Positions 26,364-35,721 of a stretch of 64,000 nucleotides of DNA are shown here, piece by piece (the first letter of the stretch is position 1; every line of letters starts with the position of its first letter). The stretch covers positions 186,001 through 250,000 of the forward strand of contig NZ_QBKI01000003.1 in NCBI RefSeq assembly GCF_003054055.1, in the 5' to 3' direction. The position numbers were made by a program, and so were the translations under genes. Below the pieces are notes generated by a model. It made no database searches and was not told the origin of the DNA. It worked only from the letters and a program-made list of their open reading frames with translations. The stretch comes from Pontibacter mucosus. GTDB lineage: Bacteria > Bacteroidota > Bacteroidia > Cytophagales > Hymenobacteraceae.

Positions 26364-28739
26364 TTGGAATCGACATTCAATCCCGAAGAAAACAGCTTCA
26401 TAGATTTTAAGGCACTTTTAAACTCGGCCATTTCCAAATGGTATCTGTTTGTTATTGGTGCTGTTATCGCCCTTTCTGCGGCATGGCTGGTGAACCGCTA
26501 CACAGTTCCCCAGTATGAGGTGTCTTCTTCTGTCATGTTTTCCGGGGACCCTACCAAAGGTGCCTCCGCAGCAGCGCTACTCTATGGAACCGAGCTTTTT
26601 AAGGGCGCTCAGGGACTTACCAATGAGTCGATACTGTTGAAGACAAAGTCACTGGCTCGTCAGACATTAGATAAGCTGGACTTCCGTGTCAGCTATTATG
26701 TAAAAGGTAATGTGCTGATGTTGGAGGCTTATAAGGGGGATGCTCCCATTCAGGTAACCTTCGACACGACTGCAGCGGCTATTCCCTATAATGTCACGTT
26801 TAAGGTTAGCCCGCAGGATGACCAGAATTATAGCTTATCAACTGAAAACCTGAAGTGGAACGACAAGGTAGCAGATAAGTCCTTCAAGTTTGGACAGTCC
26901 TACCTCATCGATGATTTTGCGTTTTCCATTGACTTACTGAAGCCGGAGGCCTTTAATGGGAATGAGGTTATGTTTTCCATCAACAACCTGGATGACTTGG
27001 CCCGCAGGTATGCGTCTAACCTTGCTGTAAAGCCTTACGGTGGCGATGCCTCGGCACTCGTTCTAACCGTAGCTGGTTCGACACCCAAGAAGGATATTGA
27101 TTACCTGAATGCTCACATGGAGACCTACAGGCAGAATAACCTGGATATAAAAAACTCCAAGGCTGTAGGTACTCTTAATTTTATTGACCTTCAACTACAG
27201 CAGATTAGTGATTCGTTATACTTTATCGAATCCCGACTGGAGGACTTTAAACGACGTACGGCGGCGATGAACTTAAGTGCTGCTGGTGCTAGAGTTGCAG
27301 GCGAGCTCGAGTCGCTTGAGCAGCGGAAAGCGGAACTGCTGTTAACAGCCCGCTATTATGATTACCTTTCCACATATCTGGGCAAAGAAAACCCTGAAGA
27401 GGTTATTCAGGCGCCTGCAACATTAGGCGTTAGTGATCCGGTATTGAATGCATTGGTTTCGCAATTGGTTTCTCTTCAAACAGAACTAAGTGTGGCTTCT
27501 ACGGGGCAAGGGCAGGATAATCCGGGCATCAAGCTGAAGCGACAGCAGCTAAATGAGGTAAGATCCTCCTTGCTGGAGAACCTCAACAGCCTGAAGGATG
27601 CAAACCAGATTGCCTTGAGAAATCTGGACCAGCGTATAAATACTGCGGCAGCTGAGTTGCAAAAACTGCCTTCTTCTGAAAGACAGCTGATCAACATCCA
27701 AAGGCTTTATAGCCTGAGTGAAAACCTGTACGTGTTCCTGATGGAGAAACGTGCGGAGGCCGGTATTGCCAAGGCTGCCAACACCTCCGATGTAACCATT
27801 CTCCGGGAGGCCACTATCAGTAACCAAACTGCGCCACTCCCGCTCCGGAACTACGGTATCGCCCTGGCCATTGGGCTTGGTTTGCCATTTGCCCTTATTT
27901 TTGTGAAGGAGCTGATGAACAACAAGATCCATACTGTGGAGGATATTGGCAAGTATACAGAACTACCTCTGCTTGGTCTTGTGGGGCATAACAAAAAGGA
28001 GGAGAATTTATTGGCCAATCTTAGCCCGAAGTCCGCGCTGGCAGAGGCGTTCCGGACGGTCAGGTCTAATTTGCGGTACATGACCGGCGTTAGTGACGCT
28101 ACAGCCGATGGTGGAAAAATTATTGTCATCACCTCCTCTATCAGCGGCGAGGGAAAAACCTTCTCTGCCAAAAACCTGGCCTACATTATTTCCATATCAG
28201 GGGAGAGGACTCTGCTGGTGAACGCGGATATGCGCAAGCCTAACAATAATACGGACTTAGGGGTAACTAATAGCCTTGGCCTCAGTAACTACCTGGCCGG
28301 ACACGCCACGCTGGATGATGTGATCAATACTACGATTCAGGAGCACCTGCATGTGCTGCCTTCGGGCGATATACCGCCTAACCCGTCGGAGCTATTGCTA
28401 AGCAGCCGGATGACTGATCTGGTGGCAGAACTGAAGCGCCGCTACGACTATATCATTATGGACACGCCGCCAGTTGGTATACTTTCCGATGGCCTGGAAC
28501 TGATGCAGATTGCTGATGCCAATGTGTTCATGGTACGGCAGGATTATACTATCCGGGACTTCCTGAAGAATGTGCAGCTACAGTATGAGTCCGGTAAAAT
28601 TCGTAACACAGCCATCCTGTTCAATGACGTCAATTACAAGAAGTTGAACTATGGGTATGGCTACGGTTATGGGTATGGCTATGGGTATTATGCCGAGGAT
28701 AACGAAACAAAGTCCTGGTGGAAACGAATAAGGGGGTAA
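26364..28739 (+). CDS. Capsule/exopolysaccharide tyrosine autokinase, Wzc-like
   Basis: Inner-membrane chain-length regulator fused to a BY-kinase. It is 791 residues from a TTG at 26364, chosen because it is the first plausible codon after the upstream stop and no ATG occurs before the Wzz domain; the frame is also open back to a TTG at 26313. Order: membrane helix (about 25-45), Wzz region, long coiled coil, GNVR-like segment, second membrane helix, then the kinase with Walker A SSISGEGKTF, Walker A' LLVNADMRKP and Walker B IIMDTPPVG. The C-terminus is a tyrosine cluster made of repeated Tyr-Gly pairs, the autophosphorylation tail. Confidence 0.93.
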   Translation: MESTFNPEENSFIDFKALLNSAISKWYLFVIGAVIALSAAWLVNRYTVPQYEVSSSVMFSGDPTKGASAAALLYGTELFKGAQGLTNESILLKTKSLARQTLDKLDFRVSYYVKGNVLMLEAYKGDAPIQVTFDTTAAAIPYNVTFKVSPQDDQNYSLSTENLKWNDKVADKSFKFGQSYLIDDFAFSIDLLKPEAFNGNEVMFSINNLDDLARRYASNLAVKPYGGDASALVLTVAGSTPKKDIDYLNAHMETYRQNNLDIKNSKAVGTLNFIDLQLQQISDSLYFIESRLEDFKRRTAAMNLSAAGARVAGELESLEQRKAELLLTARYYDYLSTYLGKENPEEVIQAPATLGVSDPVLNALVSQLVSLQTELSVASTGQGQDNPGIKLKRQQLNEVRSSLLENLNSLKDANQIALRNLDQRINTAAAELQKLPSSERQLINIQRLYSLSENLYVFLMEKRAEAGIAKAANTSDVTILREATISNQTAPLPLRNYGIALAIGLGLPFALIFVKELMNNKIHTVEDIGKYTELPLLGLVGHNKKEENLLANLSPKSALAEAFRTVRSNLRYMTGVSDATADGGKIIVITSSISGEGKTFSAKNLAYIISISGERTLLVNADMRKPNNNTDLGVTNSLGLSNYLAGHATLDDVINTTIQEHLHVLPSGDIPPNPSELLLSSRMTDLVAELKRRYDYIIMDTPPVGILSDGLELMQIADANVFMVRQDYTIRDFLKNVQLQYESGKIRNTAILFNDVNYKKLNYGYGYGYGYGYGYYAEDNETKSWWKRIRG
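28649..28692 (+). repeat. Short TATGGN repeat encoding the Tyr-Gly tail
   Basis: A tandem array of the hexamer TATGGx encodes alternating Tyr-Gly in the kinase C-terminus. Third-position variation (TAT/TAC, GGG/GGC/GGT) shows that the array is not newly slipped. Confidence 0.6.
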
Positions 28740-28750
28740 TCCCCTTTTTT
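28730..28750 (+). terminator. Terminator overlapping the kinase stop codon
   Basis: AAGGGG (28730-28735) pairs with CCCCTT (28741-28746), followed by further Ts. The TAA stop of the kinase gene lies in the five-base loop. fcl begins 26 bases further on, so this may be a partial terminator that lowers expression of the GDP-fucose genes. Confidence 0.55.
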
Positions 28751-28776
28751 CGTTTTTAACTTTCGTGTAATTCTTT

Positions 28777-29712
28777 ATGCATAAAGACTCTAAAATTTAT
28801 GTGGCAGGCCATAGAGGAATGGTTGGCTCTGCCATTGTCCGCACCCTTCAAAAAGAAGGCTTTACCAATATCATCACCCGTACCTCTCAGGAACTAGATC
28901 TCAGAAACCAAGCTGCCGTGGAGCACTTCTTTGAGGAAGAAGGGCCGGAGTATGTATTTCTGGCGGCTGCCAAGGTGGGCGGCATTCAGGCCAACAATAC
29001 CTACCGCGCCGACTTTTTGTACGACAACCTGATGATAGAGGCCAACATCATACATGCCGCTTATAAACATGAGGTGCAGAAGCTAATGTTCCTGGGGTCC
29101 TCCTGCATTTACCCTAAAATGGCCCCTCAACCCCTGAAGGAGGAGTTCCTGCTGACTGGGCCGCTGGAACCAACCAACGAGCCCTATGCCATCGCTAAAA
29201 TTACCGGCATCAAGCTTTGCGAGTCGTACCGTGATCAGTACGGTTGCAATTTTATCAGCGTGATGCCTACTAATTTGTATGGTTATAACGATAACTACGA
29301 CCTGAATAACTCCCACGTGCTCCCAGCCTTAATCCGAAAGTTCCATGAAGCCAAGGAATCTGGAGCTCCTACCGTAACGGTATGGGGGACTGGTAGCCCG
29401 CGTCGTGAGTTTCTTTTCGCCGATGACCTGGCGGAGGCCTGCCTGTTCCTGATGGAGCGTTACGACGGCCGTGAATTGGTGAACATTGGCACCGGAGAGG
29501 ATATCACCATCAAGGAACTGGCGCTGCTGGTAAAAAAGGTAACAGGGTATGAAGGGGAAATTGTGTTTGACACTTCCAAACCGGACGGCACCCCGCGAAA
29601 ACTCATGGATGTATCCAAATTGCATTCGCTTGGTTTTAAGTACTCTACAGACCTGGAGGAAGGAATTGCATGGGCATACGCAGATTTTAAAAACAAATTT
29701 GTAGAAGTATAG
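28777..29712 (+). CDS. fcl: GDP-L-fucose synthase
   Basis: Converts GDP-4-keto-6-deoxymannose to GDP-L-fucose with NADPH. It has 311 residues, an extended SDR with [10 protein letters not shown] for cofactor binding, the catalytic Ser in GSSCIYP, and Tyr/Lys in YAIAK. It precedes gmd, which makes its substrate, and follows the export kinase, so the block probably supplies fucose for the exported polysaccharide. A TAACTTTC (one mismatch to TAnnTTTG) at 28757-28764 could be an internal promoter. Confidence 0.97.
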   Translation: MHKDSKIYVAGHRGMVGSAIVRTLQKEGFTNIITRTSQELDLRNQAAVEHFFEEEGPEYVFLAAAKVGGIQANNTYRADFLYDNLMIEANIIHAAYKHEVQKLMFLGSSCIYPKMAPQPLKEEFLLTGPLEPTNEPYAIAKITGIKLCESYRDQYGCNFISVMPTNLYGYNDNYDLNNSHVLPALIRKFHEAKESGAPTVTVWGTGSPRREFLFADDLAEACLFLMERYDGRELVNIGTGEDITIKELALLVKKVTGYEGEIVFDTSKPDGTPRKLMDVSKLHSLGFKYSTDLEEGIAWAYADFKNKFVEV

Positions 29713-29761
29713 TATATATACCCGTTTACAGAAATCTATACTTATTACAAACCCTTTACAG

Positions 29762-30880
29762 ATGAAAACTGCCCTTATTACCGGAGTAACCGGCCAGGAC
29801 GGAGCGTACCTGGCAGAGTTACTTCTCAGCAAAGGATATAAAGTGCACGGTATCAAGCGCCGTAGCTCCAGCTTCAATACAGACAGGATCGACCACCTAT
29901 ACCAGGACCCGCACGAAAAGAACATCAACTTTAAGCTGCACTACGGCGACCTGACTGACTCCACTAACCTGATCCGCATTATTCAGGAAACGCAGCCGGA
30001 CGAGATCTACAACCTGGCAGCTATGAGCCACGTGAAGGTAAGTTTCGACACGCCTGAGTATACAGCCAACGCTGACGGCTTAGGCACACTGCGCATCCTG
30101 GAGGCTATCCGTATACTTGGCCTTACCAAAAAGACGAAAGTATACCAGGCTTCTACCTCCGAACTTTATGGCCTGGTACAGGCTGTGCCGCAGTCTGAGA
30201 CAACGCCATTTTACCCGCGTTCACCGTATGCAGTGGCAAAGCTTTATGGCTATTGGATTACGGTGAACTACCGTGAGGCCTACGGCATGTTTGCCTGCAA
30301 CGGTATCTTGTTTAACCACGAGTCGCCACTTAGAGGCGAAACTTTTGTGACAAGAAAAATCACCCGCGCAGCTGCCCGTATTGGACTGAATCTACAGGAA
30401 AAGTTATACTTAGGTAACCTAGATGCCAAGCGCGACTGGGGTCATGCTAAGGATTATGTAGAGGCTATGTGGCGCATTCTGCAGCAGGACGAGCCGGAAG
30501 ACTACGTTATTGCGACAGGTGTAACTACCACCGTGCGCGACTTCGTGAAAATGGCTTTTGGAGAGCTTGGAATACAAATTGAGTTCAGTGGCGAAGGAGT
30601 GGAGGAGAGAGGCTACGTAGCCGCCTGCAACAACCCGGATTATCAGGTGGAAGTTGGCAAAGAGGTAGTATGCGTGGATCCGAACTACTTCCGTCCAACA
30701 GAGGTGGACCTGTTGATAGGAGACGCCACCAAGGCCAAAGAGAAACTGGGCTGGACACCGAAGTACGACTTGCCGGCTTTGGTAAAGGATATGATGGGGT
30801 CGGATATTGAGTTGTTCAAACGCGACAGCTACCTGGTAGAAGGAGGGCACAAGGTATACAACTACCACGAGCTTCAATAA
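29762..30880 (+). CDS. gmd: GDP-mannose 4,6-dehydratase
   Basis: Dehydrates GDP-mannose to GDP-4-keto-6-deoxymannose. It has 372 residues. [15 protein letters not shown] is the NAD(P)-binding loop, [10 protein letters not shown] carries the catalytic Ser/Thr and Glu, and [15 protein letters not shown] the Tyr-Lys pair; [19 protein letters not shown] is a strong family signature. It lies 49 bases after fcl and ends the block before a strong terminator. Confidence 0.98.
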   Translation: MKTALITGVTGQDGAYLAELLLSKGYKVHGIKRRSSSFNTDRIDHLYQDPHEKNINFKLHYGDLTDSTNLIRIIQETQPDEIYNLAAMSHVKVSFDTPEYTANADGLGTLRILEAIRILGLTKKTKVYQASTSELYGLVQAVPQSETTPFYPRSPYAVAKLYGYWITVNYREAYGMFACNGILFNHESPLRGETFVTRKITRAAARIGLNLQEKLYLGNLDAKRDWGHAKDYVEAMWRILQQDEPEDYVIATGVTTTVRDFVKMAFGELGIQIEFSGEGVEERGYVAACNNPDYQVEVGKEVVCVDPNYFRPTEVDLLIGDATKAKEKLGWTPKYDLPALVKDMMGSDIELFKRDSYLVEGGHKVYNYHELQ

Positions 30881-30911
30881 CAAAAGTATAACGTATACAT
30901 TTATAGTCTAG

Positions 30912-30944
30912 AAAAAGCCGGTTGCAAACAGCAACCGGCTTTTT
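30912..30944 (+). terminator. Terminator of the fcl-gmd block
   Basis: A perfect 14-bp stem, AAAAAGCCGGTTGC (30912-30925) with GCAACCGGCTTTTT (30931-30944), and a five-base loop. Confidence 0.9.
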
Positions 30945-30970
30945 CTATGGCATAGGGTATAGGCACAAAA

Positions 30971-31001
30971 AAAGAGCTTATACCTGAAGTATAAGCTCTT
31001 T
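30971..31001 (-). terminator. Terminator of the tRNA-Asp cluster
   Basis: A 13-bp stem, AAAGAGCTTATAC (30971-30983) with GTATAAGCTCTTT (30989-31001). On the minus strand it runs into a T7 stretch, as expected after the tRNA genes. The right arm, with the base before it, contains the AGTATAA part of the iterated window-wide word. Confidence 0.8.
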
Positions 31002-31009
31002 AAGAAGAG

Positions 31010-31083
31010 CGGTCTGGACGGGACTCGAACCCGCGACCTCCGCCGTGACAGGGCGGCATTCTAACCAACTGAACTACCAGACC
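31010..31083 (-). tRNA. tRNA-Asp (GTC), copy 3 of 3
   Basis: 74 bases on the minus strand. The acceptor stem GGTCTGG/CCAGACC is perfect, the discriminator is G (as in tRNA-Asp), and the T-arm shows GGTTCGAGTCC. The anticodon loop CTGTCAC between CCGCC and GGCGG gives anticodon GTC. CCA is not encoded. Identical to the other two copies. Confidence 0.97.
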
Positions 31084-31140
31084 AAAATTTTGAAAGATGA
31101 GCCTTCTGCTCTTTTTATAAAACCGCAGTTATTAATTCTG

Positions 31141-31214
31141 CGGTCTGGACGGGACTCGAACCCGCGACCTCCGCCGTGACAGGGCGGCATTCTAACCAAC
31201 TGAACTACCAGACC
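31141..31214 (-). tRNA. tRNA-Asp (GTC), copy 2 of 3
   Basis: Identical over all 74 bases to the copy at 31010-31083, including the G discriminator and the lack of an encoded CCA. Just beyond its 3' end CCGCAG...CTGCGG words could form a small hairpin that includes the last tRNA bases, possibly relevant to processing of a common precursor. Confidence 0.97.
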
Positions 31215-31277
31215 TAATGTTTTTGATGATGCAGCGCCTCTTGCTGCTGCTTTGCGTCTACCGCAGTTATTAAGCTG

Positions 31278-31351
31278 CGGTCTGGACGGGACTCGAACCC
31301 GCGACCTCCGCCGTGACAGGGCGGCATTCTAACCAACTGAACTACCAGACC
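31278..31351 (-). tRNA. tRNA-Asp (GTC), copy 1 of 3 (promoter-proximal)
   Basis: Identical 74-base tRNA-Asp gene, the first transcribed of the three. The spacers between copies are 57 and 63 bases and share the word CCGCAGTTATTAA just after each tRNA 3' end. The 190 bases upstream (31352-31541) hold no gene and must contain the promoter. Confidence 0.97.
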
Positions 31352-31541
31352 TAATGTTTTCCTTAACCGTGACTGTTAAAGTGATGCAAAGGTATGTTCT
31401 CGGATTCAATTGTGCAAATGCTCAGCATCATTTTAGGCCTATATTTTAACCCCGTTTCTAGAACAGCTTCATTTACAGCCAAATTATTTTAAAGGACAAG
31501 TATAAATTTACGGTTCTACTGCGTTCATTGGCAGAAAATCT

Positions 31542-31549
31542 TAAATTTG
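31542..31549 (+). promoter_or_regulatory. -7 promoter element of accA
   Basis: TAAATTTG fits TAnnTTTG exactly and lies 25 bases before the accA ATG. No well-placed TTG was identified. Confidence 0.4.
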
Positions 31550-31574
31550 TAGCGCTAAACACAGCTACGAAACT

Positions 31575-32525
31575 ATGCTTTTAGATTTTGAACAGCCTAT
31601 AGCTGCACTGGAGGGCAAACTGCAGGAGATGAAAAAACTGGCCGAGGAGAGTCAGGTGGATGTGTCCGAGGCGGTTAAGGCGCTCGAAGAGAAAATCAAG
31701 ACACTTAAGAAAGAGACTTACGCTAACCTTACACGCTGGCAGCGTGTTCAGCTTTCCCGCCATCCCGACAGACCTTATACGTTAGATTACATTCACGGTA
31801 TCACCGAGAAGTTTGTAGAACTGCACGGCGACCGCACTGTGAGCGACGACAAGGCCATGGTAGGTGGTTTTGGAGAACTGGATGGCCGTAGCGTGATGTT
31901 CATCGGTCAACAGAAGGGCCGTAACACCAAGCAGCGCCAGATGCGCAATTTCGGGATGGCCAACCCGGAAGGGTACCGAAAGGCCCTGCGCCTGATGAAG
32001 ATGGCCGAGAAGTTTAACAAGCCTATCGTTACCTTCATCGACACTCCGGGTGCTTTTCCTGGTCTTGAGGCAGAGGAGCGCGGACAGGGGGAGGCGATTG
32101 CCCGGAACCTGAAGGAGATGTTCATGCTGAAAGTACCGGTTATCTGTATCATCATTGGCGAGGGAGCCTCAGGCGGTGCGCTGGGCATTGCTATCGGCGA
32201 CCGTGTGATGATGCTGGAAAATACCTGGTACTCGGTTATCTCCCCGGAGTCCTGCTCGTCTATTCTTTGGCGCAGCTGGAACTACAAAGAGCAGGCGGCT
32301 GAGGCGCTTAAGTTAACGGCTTCGGACATGCTCAAGCACAAGCTTATTGATGGCATCATCAAAGAGCCGCTCGGGGGCGCACACCTGGACCCTAATAAGA
32401 TGATGACAACCCTTAAAAAGGAAGTTATCAGATTACTGGACGAGCTCGGAACCATGGACCCGGAGGAACGTATCATGGAGCGTATCGAGAAGTTCTCTAA
32501 TATGGGCGTGGTGCTGGAGGCGTAA
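31575..32525 (+). CDS. accA: Acetyl-CoA carboxylase carboxyltransferase alpha subunit
   Basis: Transfers the carboxyl group from biotin to acetyl-CoA to make malonyl-CoA for fatty acid synthesis, with AccD. It has 316 residues, full length. An N-terminal helical segment (about 1-50) is followed by [58 protein letters not shown] and [18 protein letters not shown], all family signatures of the crotonase-fold domain. accD is not in the window. It has its own terminator. Confidence 0.98.
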   Translation: MLLDFEQPIAALEGKLQEMKKLAEESQVDVSEAVKALEEKIKTLKKETYANLTRWQRVQLSRHPDRPYTLDYIHGITEKFVELHGDRTVSDDKAMVGGFGELDGRSVMFIGQQKGRNTKQRQMRNFGMANPEGYRKALRLMKMAEKFNKPIVTFIDTPGAFPGLEAEERGQGEAIARNLKEMFMLKVPVICIIIGEGASGGALGIAIGDRVMMLENTWYSVISPESCSSILWRSWNYKEQAAEALKLTASDMLKHKLIDGIIKEPLGGAHLDPNKMMTTLKKEVIRLLDELGTMDPEERIMERIEKFSNMGVVLEA

Positions 32526-32550
32526 ATTCAGCACAAATACCTATACTTAT

Positions 32551-32600
32551 AAAAATGAATTAGAGGCGGGAGCAGCAGTTCTTCACTCTAATTCATTTTT
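32551..32600 (+). terminator. Terminator of accA
   Basis: A perfect 15-bp stem, AAAAATGAATTAGAG (32551-32565) with CTCTAATTCATTTTT (32586-32600), with a 20-base loop. Confidence 0.75.
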
Positions 32601-32648
32601 ATTTATAGCCTGTCAGAAGTATAAACCCTAACCCAATCACACAGCAAA

Positions 32649-33491
32649 ATGAAACTACACGTTATCGACACAGGATTTTTTAAACTGGACGGCGGCGCCA
32701 TGTTCGGCGTGGTTCCCAAAACACTCTGGCAACGTACCAATCCTGCCGATGAGAATAACCTGTGCACGTGGGCTATGCGCTGTTTATTGATTGAGGACGG
32801 TGATAAGCTGATTCTGATTGACAACGGGATAGGGGATAAGCAGGACGCGAGGTTCTTCAGCCACTATTACCTGCATGGGGAGGCATCGCTTCTGGGCTCC
32901 CTTAAGGCAGCGGGTTTCTCCCCGGAGGACGTGACAGACATGTTCCTGACGCACCTGCACTTCGACCATTGCGGTGGCGGGGTAAAGTATAAAAACAGCA
33001 GCGGCGGGCTTGAACTCGTTTTTCCCAATGCTACCTACTGGTCTAACGCCGACCACTGGAAATGGGCCACAGAGCCGAACCCACGGGAGAAGGCATCCTT
33101 TCTGAGAGAAAATATACTTCCCATGCAGGAGAGTGGCCAGCTGAAATTTGTCGACCCTGCTGCGCCTTCGCCTTTTCCGCAGTTCGATATCTTTTTTGCC
33201 GACGGCCATACCGATAAGATGATGGTGCCCATCCTGAAGTATAAGGGCCGGAAACTGGCCTATATGGCCGACTTACTGCCGTCCGTGGGGCATATTCCGC
33301 TGCCTTATGTGATGGGGTACGATACCCGGCCGCTGCTTACCCTGGATGAAAAGGCACGCTTCCTGAACCAGGCGGCCGACGAGGAGATGGTGCTGTTTTT
33401 GGAGCATGATGCGGTAAACGAGTGCTGCACTGTGCAACATACCGAGAAGGGCGTGCGCCTGGGAGAGACATTTAGTCTTTCAGAAGTATAA
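32649..33491 (+). CDS. MBL-fold metallo-hydrolase
   Basis: 280 residues, metallo-beta-lactamase fold. The metal site motif reads THLHFDHCGGG near residue 100; DNGIGDKQ, FADGHTDKMMVP and MADLLPS supply the later ligands. The layout resembles quorum-quenching lactonases and related hydrolases, but the substrate cannot be assigned. No signal peptide. The patatin gene starts one base after its stop, so both are one transcription unit. Confidence 0.88.
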   Translation: MKLHVIDTGFFKLDGGAMFGVVPKTLWQRTNPADENNLCTWAMRCLLIEDGDKLILIDNGIGDKQDARFFSHYYLHGEASLLGSLKAAGFSPEDVTDMFLTHLHFDHCGGGVKYKNSSGGLELVFPNATYWSNADHWKWATEPNPREKASFLRENILPMQESGQLKFVDPAAPSPFPQFDIFFADGHTDKMMVPILKYKGRKLAYMADLLPSVGHIPLPYVMGYDTRPLLTLDEKARFLNQAADEEMVLFLEHDAVNECCTVQHTEKGVRLGETFSLSEV

Positions 33492-33492
33492 G

Positions 33493-34257
33493 ATGCGGGT
33501 AGGGCTCGCGTTATCCGGGGGCGGGGCGAGAGGCATCGCACACCTGGGTGTTTTAAAAGCGCTGGATGAGCAGGGGGTGAAGGTCAGTATGATTTCCGGA
33601 GTAAGCTCTGGTGCGATTGCAGGCGTATTGTACGCCTACGGTTATACGCCTGACGAAATCCTGAAGCTGATTAAAGAGCTGAGCGTATTCCATGTGATGC
33701 GGCCGGTGTTCGGGAAACGGGGCTTGCTGCACCTGGAGGAGGTTGAGAAGCTGTTTAACAAGTATCTGGGGCCGCAACTCCGGTTTGAGGACCTGAAGAT
33801 TCCGGTGGTGGTAAGTGCGACAGAGATGAATGAGGGCGTGACAGCTTATTTTTCTTCCGGGAGTGTAATCAAACCCTTGCTGGCTTCTTCTGCTGTGCCT
33901 ATACTTTATCAGCCCGTTCTGTATGAGGGTAAAACCTTGAATGACGGGGGACTGCTCAACAACCTGCCTATCGAGCCGCTGCATAATAACTGCGACGTGA
34001 AGATAGCCGTACACGTAAACCCTGTGAATCACCAGGCACAGATTACTACCCTGACAGGCATGATAGAGCGCACTGTCATGCTGGCCATCAATAACAATGT
34101 GAAACTCCGGTTGAATAAATGCGATTTGTTTCTGGAGCCGAAGGAGCTGAAATCCTACCGTTTAACGAGTTTCCGCAAGGCTGATGAGATATTTGATGTG
34201 GGCTACCGGTACGCCATGCACATGGAGCGGTACATCAGGCAGCATGTCAATAAATAA
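33493..34257 (+). CDS. Patatin-like phospholipase
   Basis: 254 residues. The Ser-Asp dyad is in SGVSSGAIAG (nucleophile Ser in GxSxG) and NDGGLLNNLP (DGG); the oxyanion hole is GGGARGIAHLGVL at residues 10-22. It belongs to the small bacterial patatins (RssA-like). Probable cytoplasmic or membrane-associated lipid acyl hydrolase, coupled to the MBL hydrolase gene one base upstream. Confidence 0.92.
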   Translation: MRVGLALSGGGARGIAHLGVLKALDEQGVKVSMISGVSSGAIAGVLYAYGYTPDEILKLIKELSVFHVMRPVFGKRGLLHLEEVEKLFNKYLGPQLRFEDLKIPVVVSATEMNEGVTAYFSSGSVIKPLLASSAVPILYQPVLYEGKTLNDGGLLNNLPIEPLHNNCDVKIAVHVNPVNHQAQITTLTGMIERTVMLAINNNVKLRLNKCDLFLEPKELKSYRLTSFRKADEIFDVGYRYAMHMERYIRQHVNK

Positions 34258-34332
34258 TCTAAGCATTTTAATAAATAAATATTAAATATCGTATATTTTT
34301 TTGTCTTTGTAACGTAGAATTGTGCTGAAGGA

Positions 34333-34980
34333 ATGGGCAAAATAAACATGAATACACTCAGGCTTATACTTTTTTTGATGTTGTTTCCGTTGGCTGTAAT
34401 GGCGCAGGAGAACAAGAGCTTTATGTGGAAGGCGAAAGTAAAGCATGGCTCCATATTAATAGGCGGCAACGCGGATGCCTCCATCCAGAAAACCACGCGC
34501 GAACTGAACCTACCCCTGGGGCCGGAAGAGGGAACCAATATACTGGCCAACCTCAACTTTAAGGGCGGGTATTTCCCGCTGCACGATTTTGCTATAGGAG
34601 TAGACATAGGGCTGAGCCACGACAGTTACATCGTGTCAGTGGAAGGAGCCAAGCAGAGCTTCAGGCAGACCTACCTGCTGGCAGGGCCCTTTACGCGCTA
34701 CTATCTGGATAATGGCGTGTTTGGGGAATTGAATCTGAAAGGCGGCCTGCTGTCGCTATCCTCAGGGGGCAGCAAAACAAACATTGCCCAAGGGGCATTA
34801 GGAGTCGGATATGCCCTGTTTGTGAACGAGAAAATTGCTGTGGAGCCGATGCTCTCATTCAGGTACACCCGCGAGTGGAGAGGCGACAATGCTAACGTAT
34901 CCTTCGGGCCGGTGCTGGGGGTAGGGGTGCAGGCCTATTTGTGGCGCAAAACTTCGCATACTATCAAAGAGTCTTTGTAA
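34333..34980 (+). CDS. Small outer membrane beta-barrel protein
   Basis: 215 residues with a signal peptide (NTLRLILFLMLFPLAVMAQ). The start is either the ATG at 34333 or the ATG at 34348; the latter gives a more usual signal length. The mature part has eight or so beta strands with aromatic ends (FAIGVDIGLSHDSYIVSV, QTYLLAGPFTRYYLD, AVEPMLSFRYTREWRG) and a C-terminal VGVQAYLWRK strand. Function unknown, OmpW/OprF-like barrel size. Confidence 0.75.
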   Translation: MGKINMNTLRLILFLMLFPLAVMAQENKSFMWKAKVKHGSILIGGNADASIQKTTRELNLPLGPEEGTNILANLNFKGGYFPLHDFAIGVDIGLSHDSYIVSVEGAKQSFRQTYLLAGPFTRYYLDNGVFGELNLKGGLLSLSSGGSKTNIAQGALGVGYALFVNEKIAVEPMLSFRYTREWRGDNANVSFGPVLGVGVQAYLWRKTSHTIKESL

Positions 34981-35077
34981 AAAAGCGCAGAAGTGCGTAT
35001 CTATACATTCTATTTAACCTATAAAGTAGGCTGGTTTATACCTAGCCTACTTTTTTACTTTACACCCTTAACAATTC

Positions 35078-35629
35078 ATGGTCGGAAAGTTTATTTCGAA
35101 GCTGATTTTTAAAGTAGCGGGATGGAGATTAGAAGGCAATCTTACGCCTGAGAACCGGCGCTGCGTGATGGTAGCGGCCCCACACACCAGCAATTGGGAC
35201 TTTATCTACGCCCGCGCCGCCTTTTACCTGATGGGCGCCCCCATCAAGTATACCATTAAGAAGGAGTTCATGAAATTCCCCTTTGGGCCGCTTCTGAAGG
35301 CAATGGGGGCCATACCCATTGATAGGTCCAAGAACACACGCATGGTAGATGCCATGATTAAAATCTTTGAGGAAAATCCGGGGGACATTTGTGTAATGGT
35401 GACGCCGGAGGGAACCCGGAAATACCAGCCGCGTTGGCGCAGAGGCTTTTACTATGTTGCGCTGGGGGCTAAGGTGCCCATTGTGCTCGGATACCTGGAT
35501 TACGCTAAAAAAGAGGCTGGTATTGGGCCTACGATTATTCCTACGGGTGACATAGAGGCTGACATGGAAAAAATCCTGGCTTTCTACCGCACCAAGACGG
35601 GCAAGTTCCCGGAGCAGGGAGTAAGGTAA
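35078..35629 (+). CDS. Lysophospholipid acyltransferase family protein
   Basis: 183 residues. The acyltransferase block I is HTSNWDF (catalytic His and Asp), block III is VTPEGTRKYQPRWRRGFYYVAL, matching 1-acyl-glycerol-3-phosphate acyltransferases. It is a short version with almost no N-terminal membrane segment, so the exact acceptor is uncertain. Stands alone between the barrel gene and a bidirectional terminator. Confidence 0.88.
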   Translation: MVGKFISKLIFKVAGWRLEGNLTPENRRCVMVAAPHTSNWDFIYARAAFYLMGAPIKYTIKKEFMKFPFGPLLKAMGAIPIDRSKNTRMVDAMIKIFEENPGDICVMVTPEGTRKYQPRWRRGFYYVALGAKVPIVLGYLDYAKKEAGIGPTIIPTGDIEADMEKILAFYRTKTGKFPEQGVR

Positions 35630-35663
35630 ATCTTATAGAACACTATTTGTACTTTTGCCATTA

Positions 35664-35700
35664 ACAAGGAGAGCCGCTATAATATAGCGGCTCTCCTTGT
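35664..35700. terminator. Terminator between the acyltransferase and smc
   Basis: A perfect 17-bp stem, ACAAGGAGAGCCGCTAT (35664-35680) with ATAGCGGCTCTCCTTGT (35684-35700), loop of three bases, T-run on the plus strand. It separates two convergent genes; the minus-strand T-run is weak. Confidence 0.85.
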
Positions 35701-35721
35701 TTTTATACTTGTGTTCTTGTG

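Noticed and set aside
31010..31351. Three direct repeats resembling a CRISPR array
   Set aside because: Each repeat folds as a complete tRNA-Asp of 74 bases, far longer than CRISPR repeats, and no cas genes are near.
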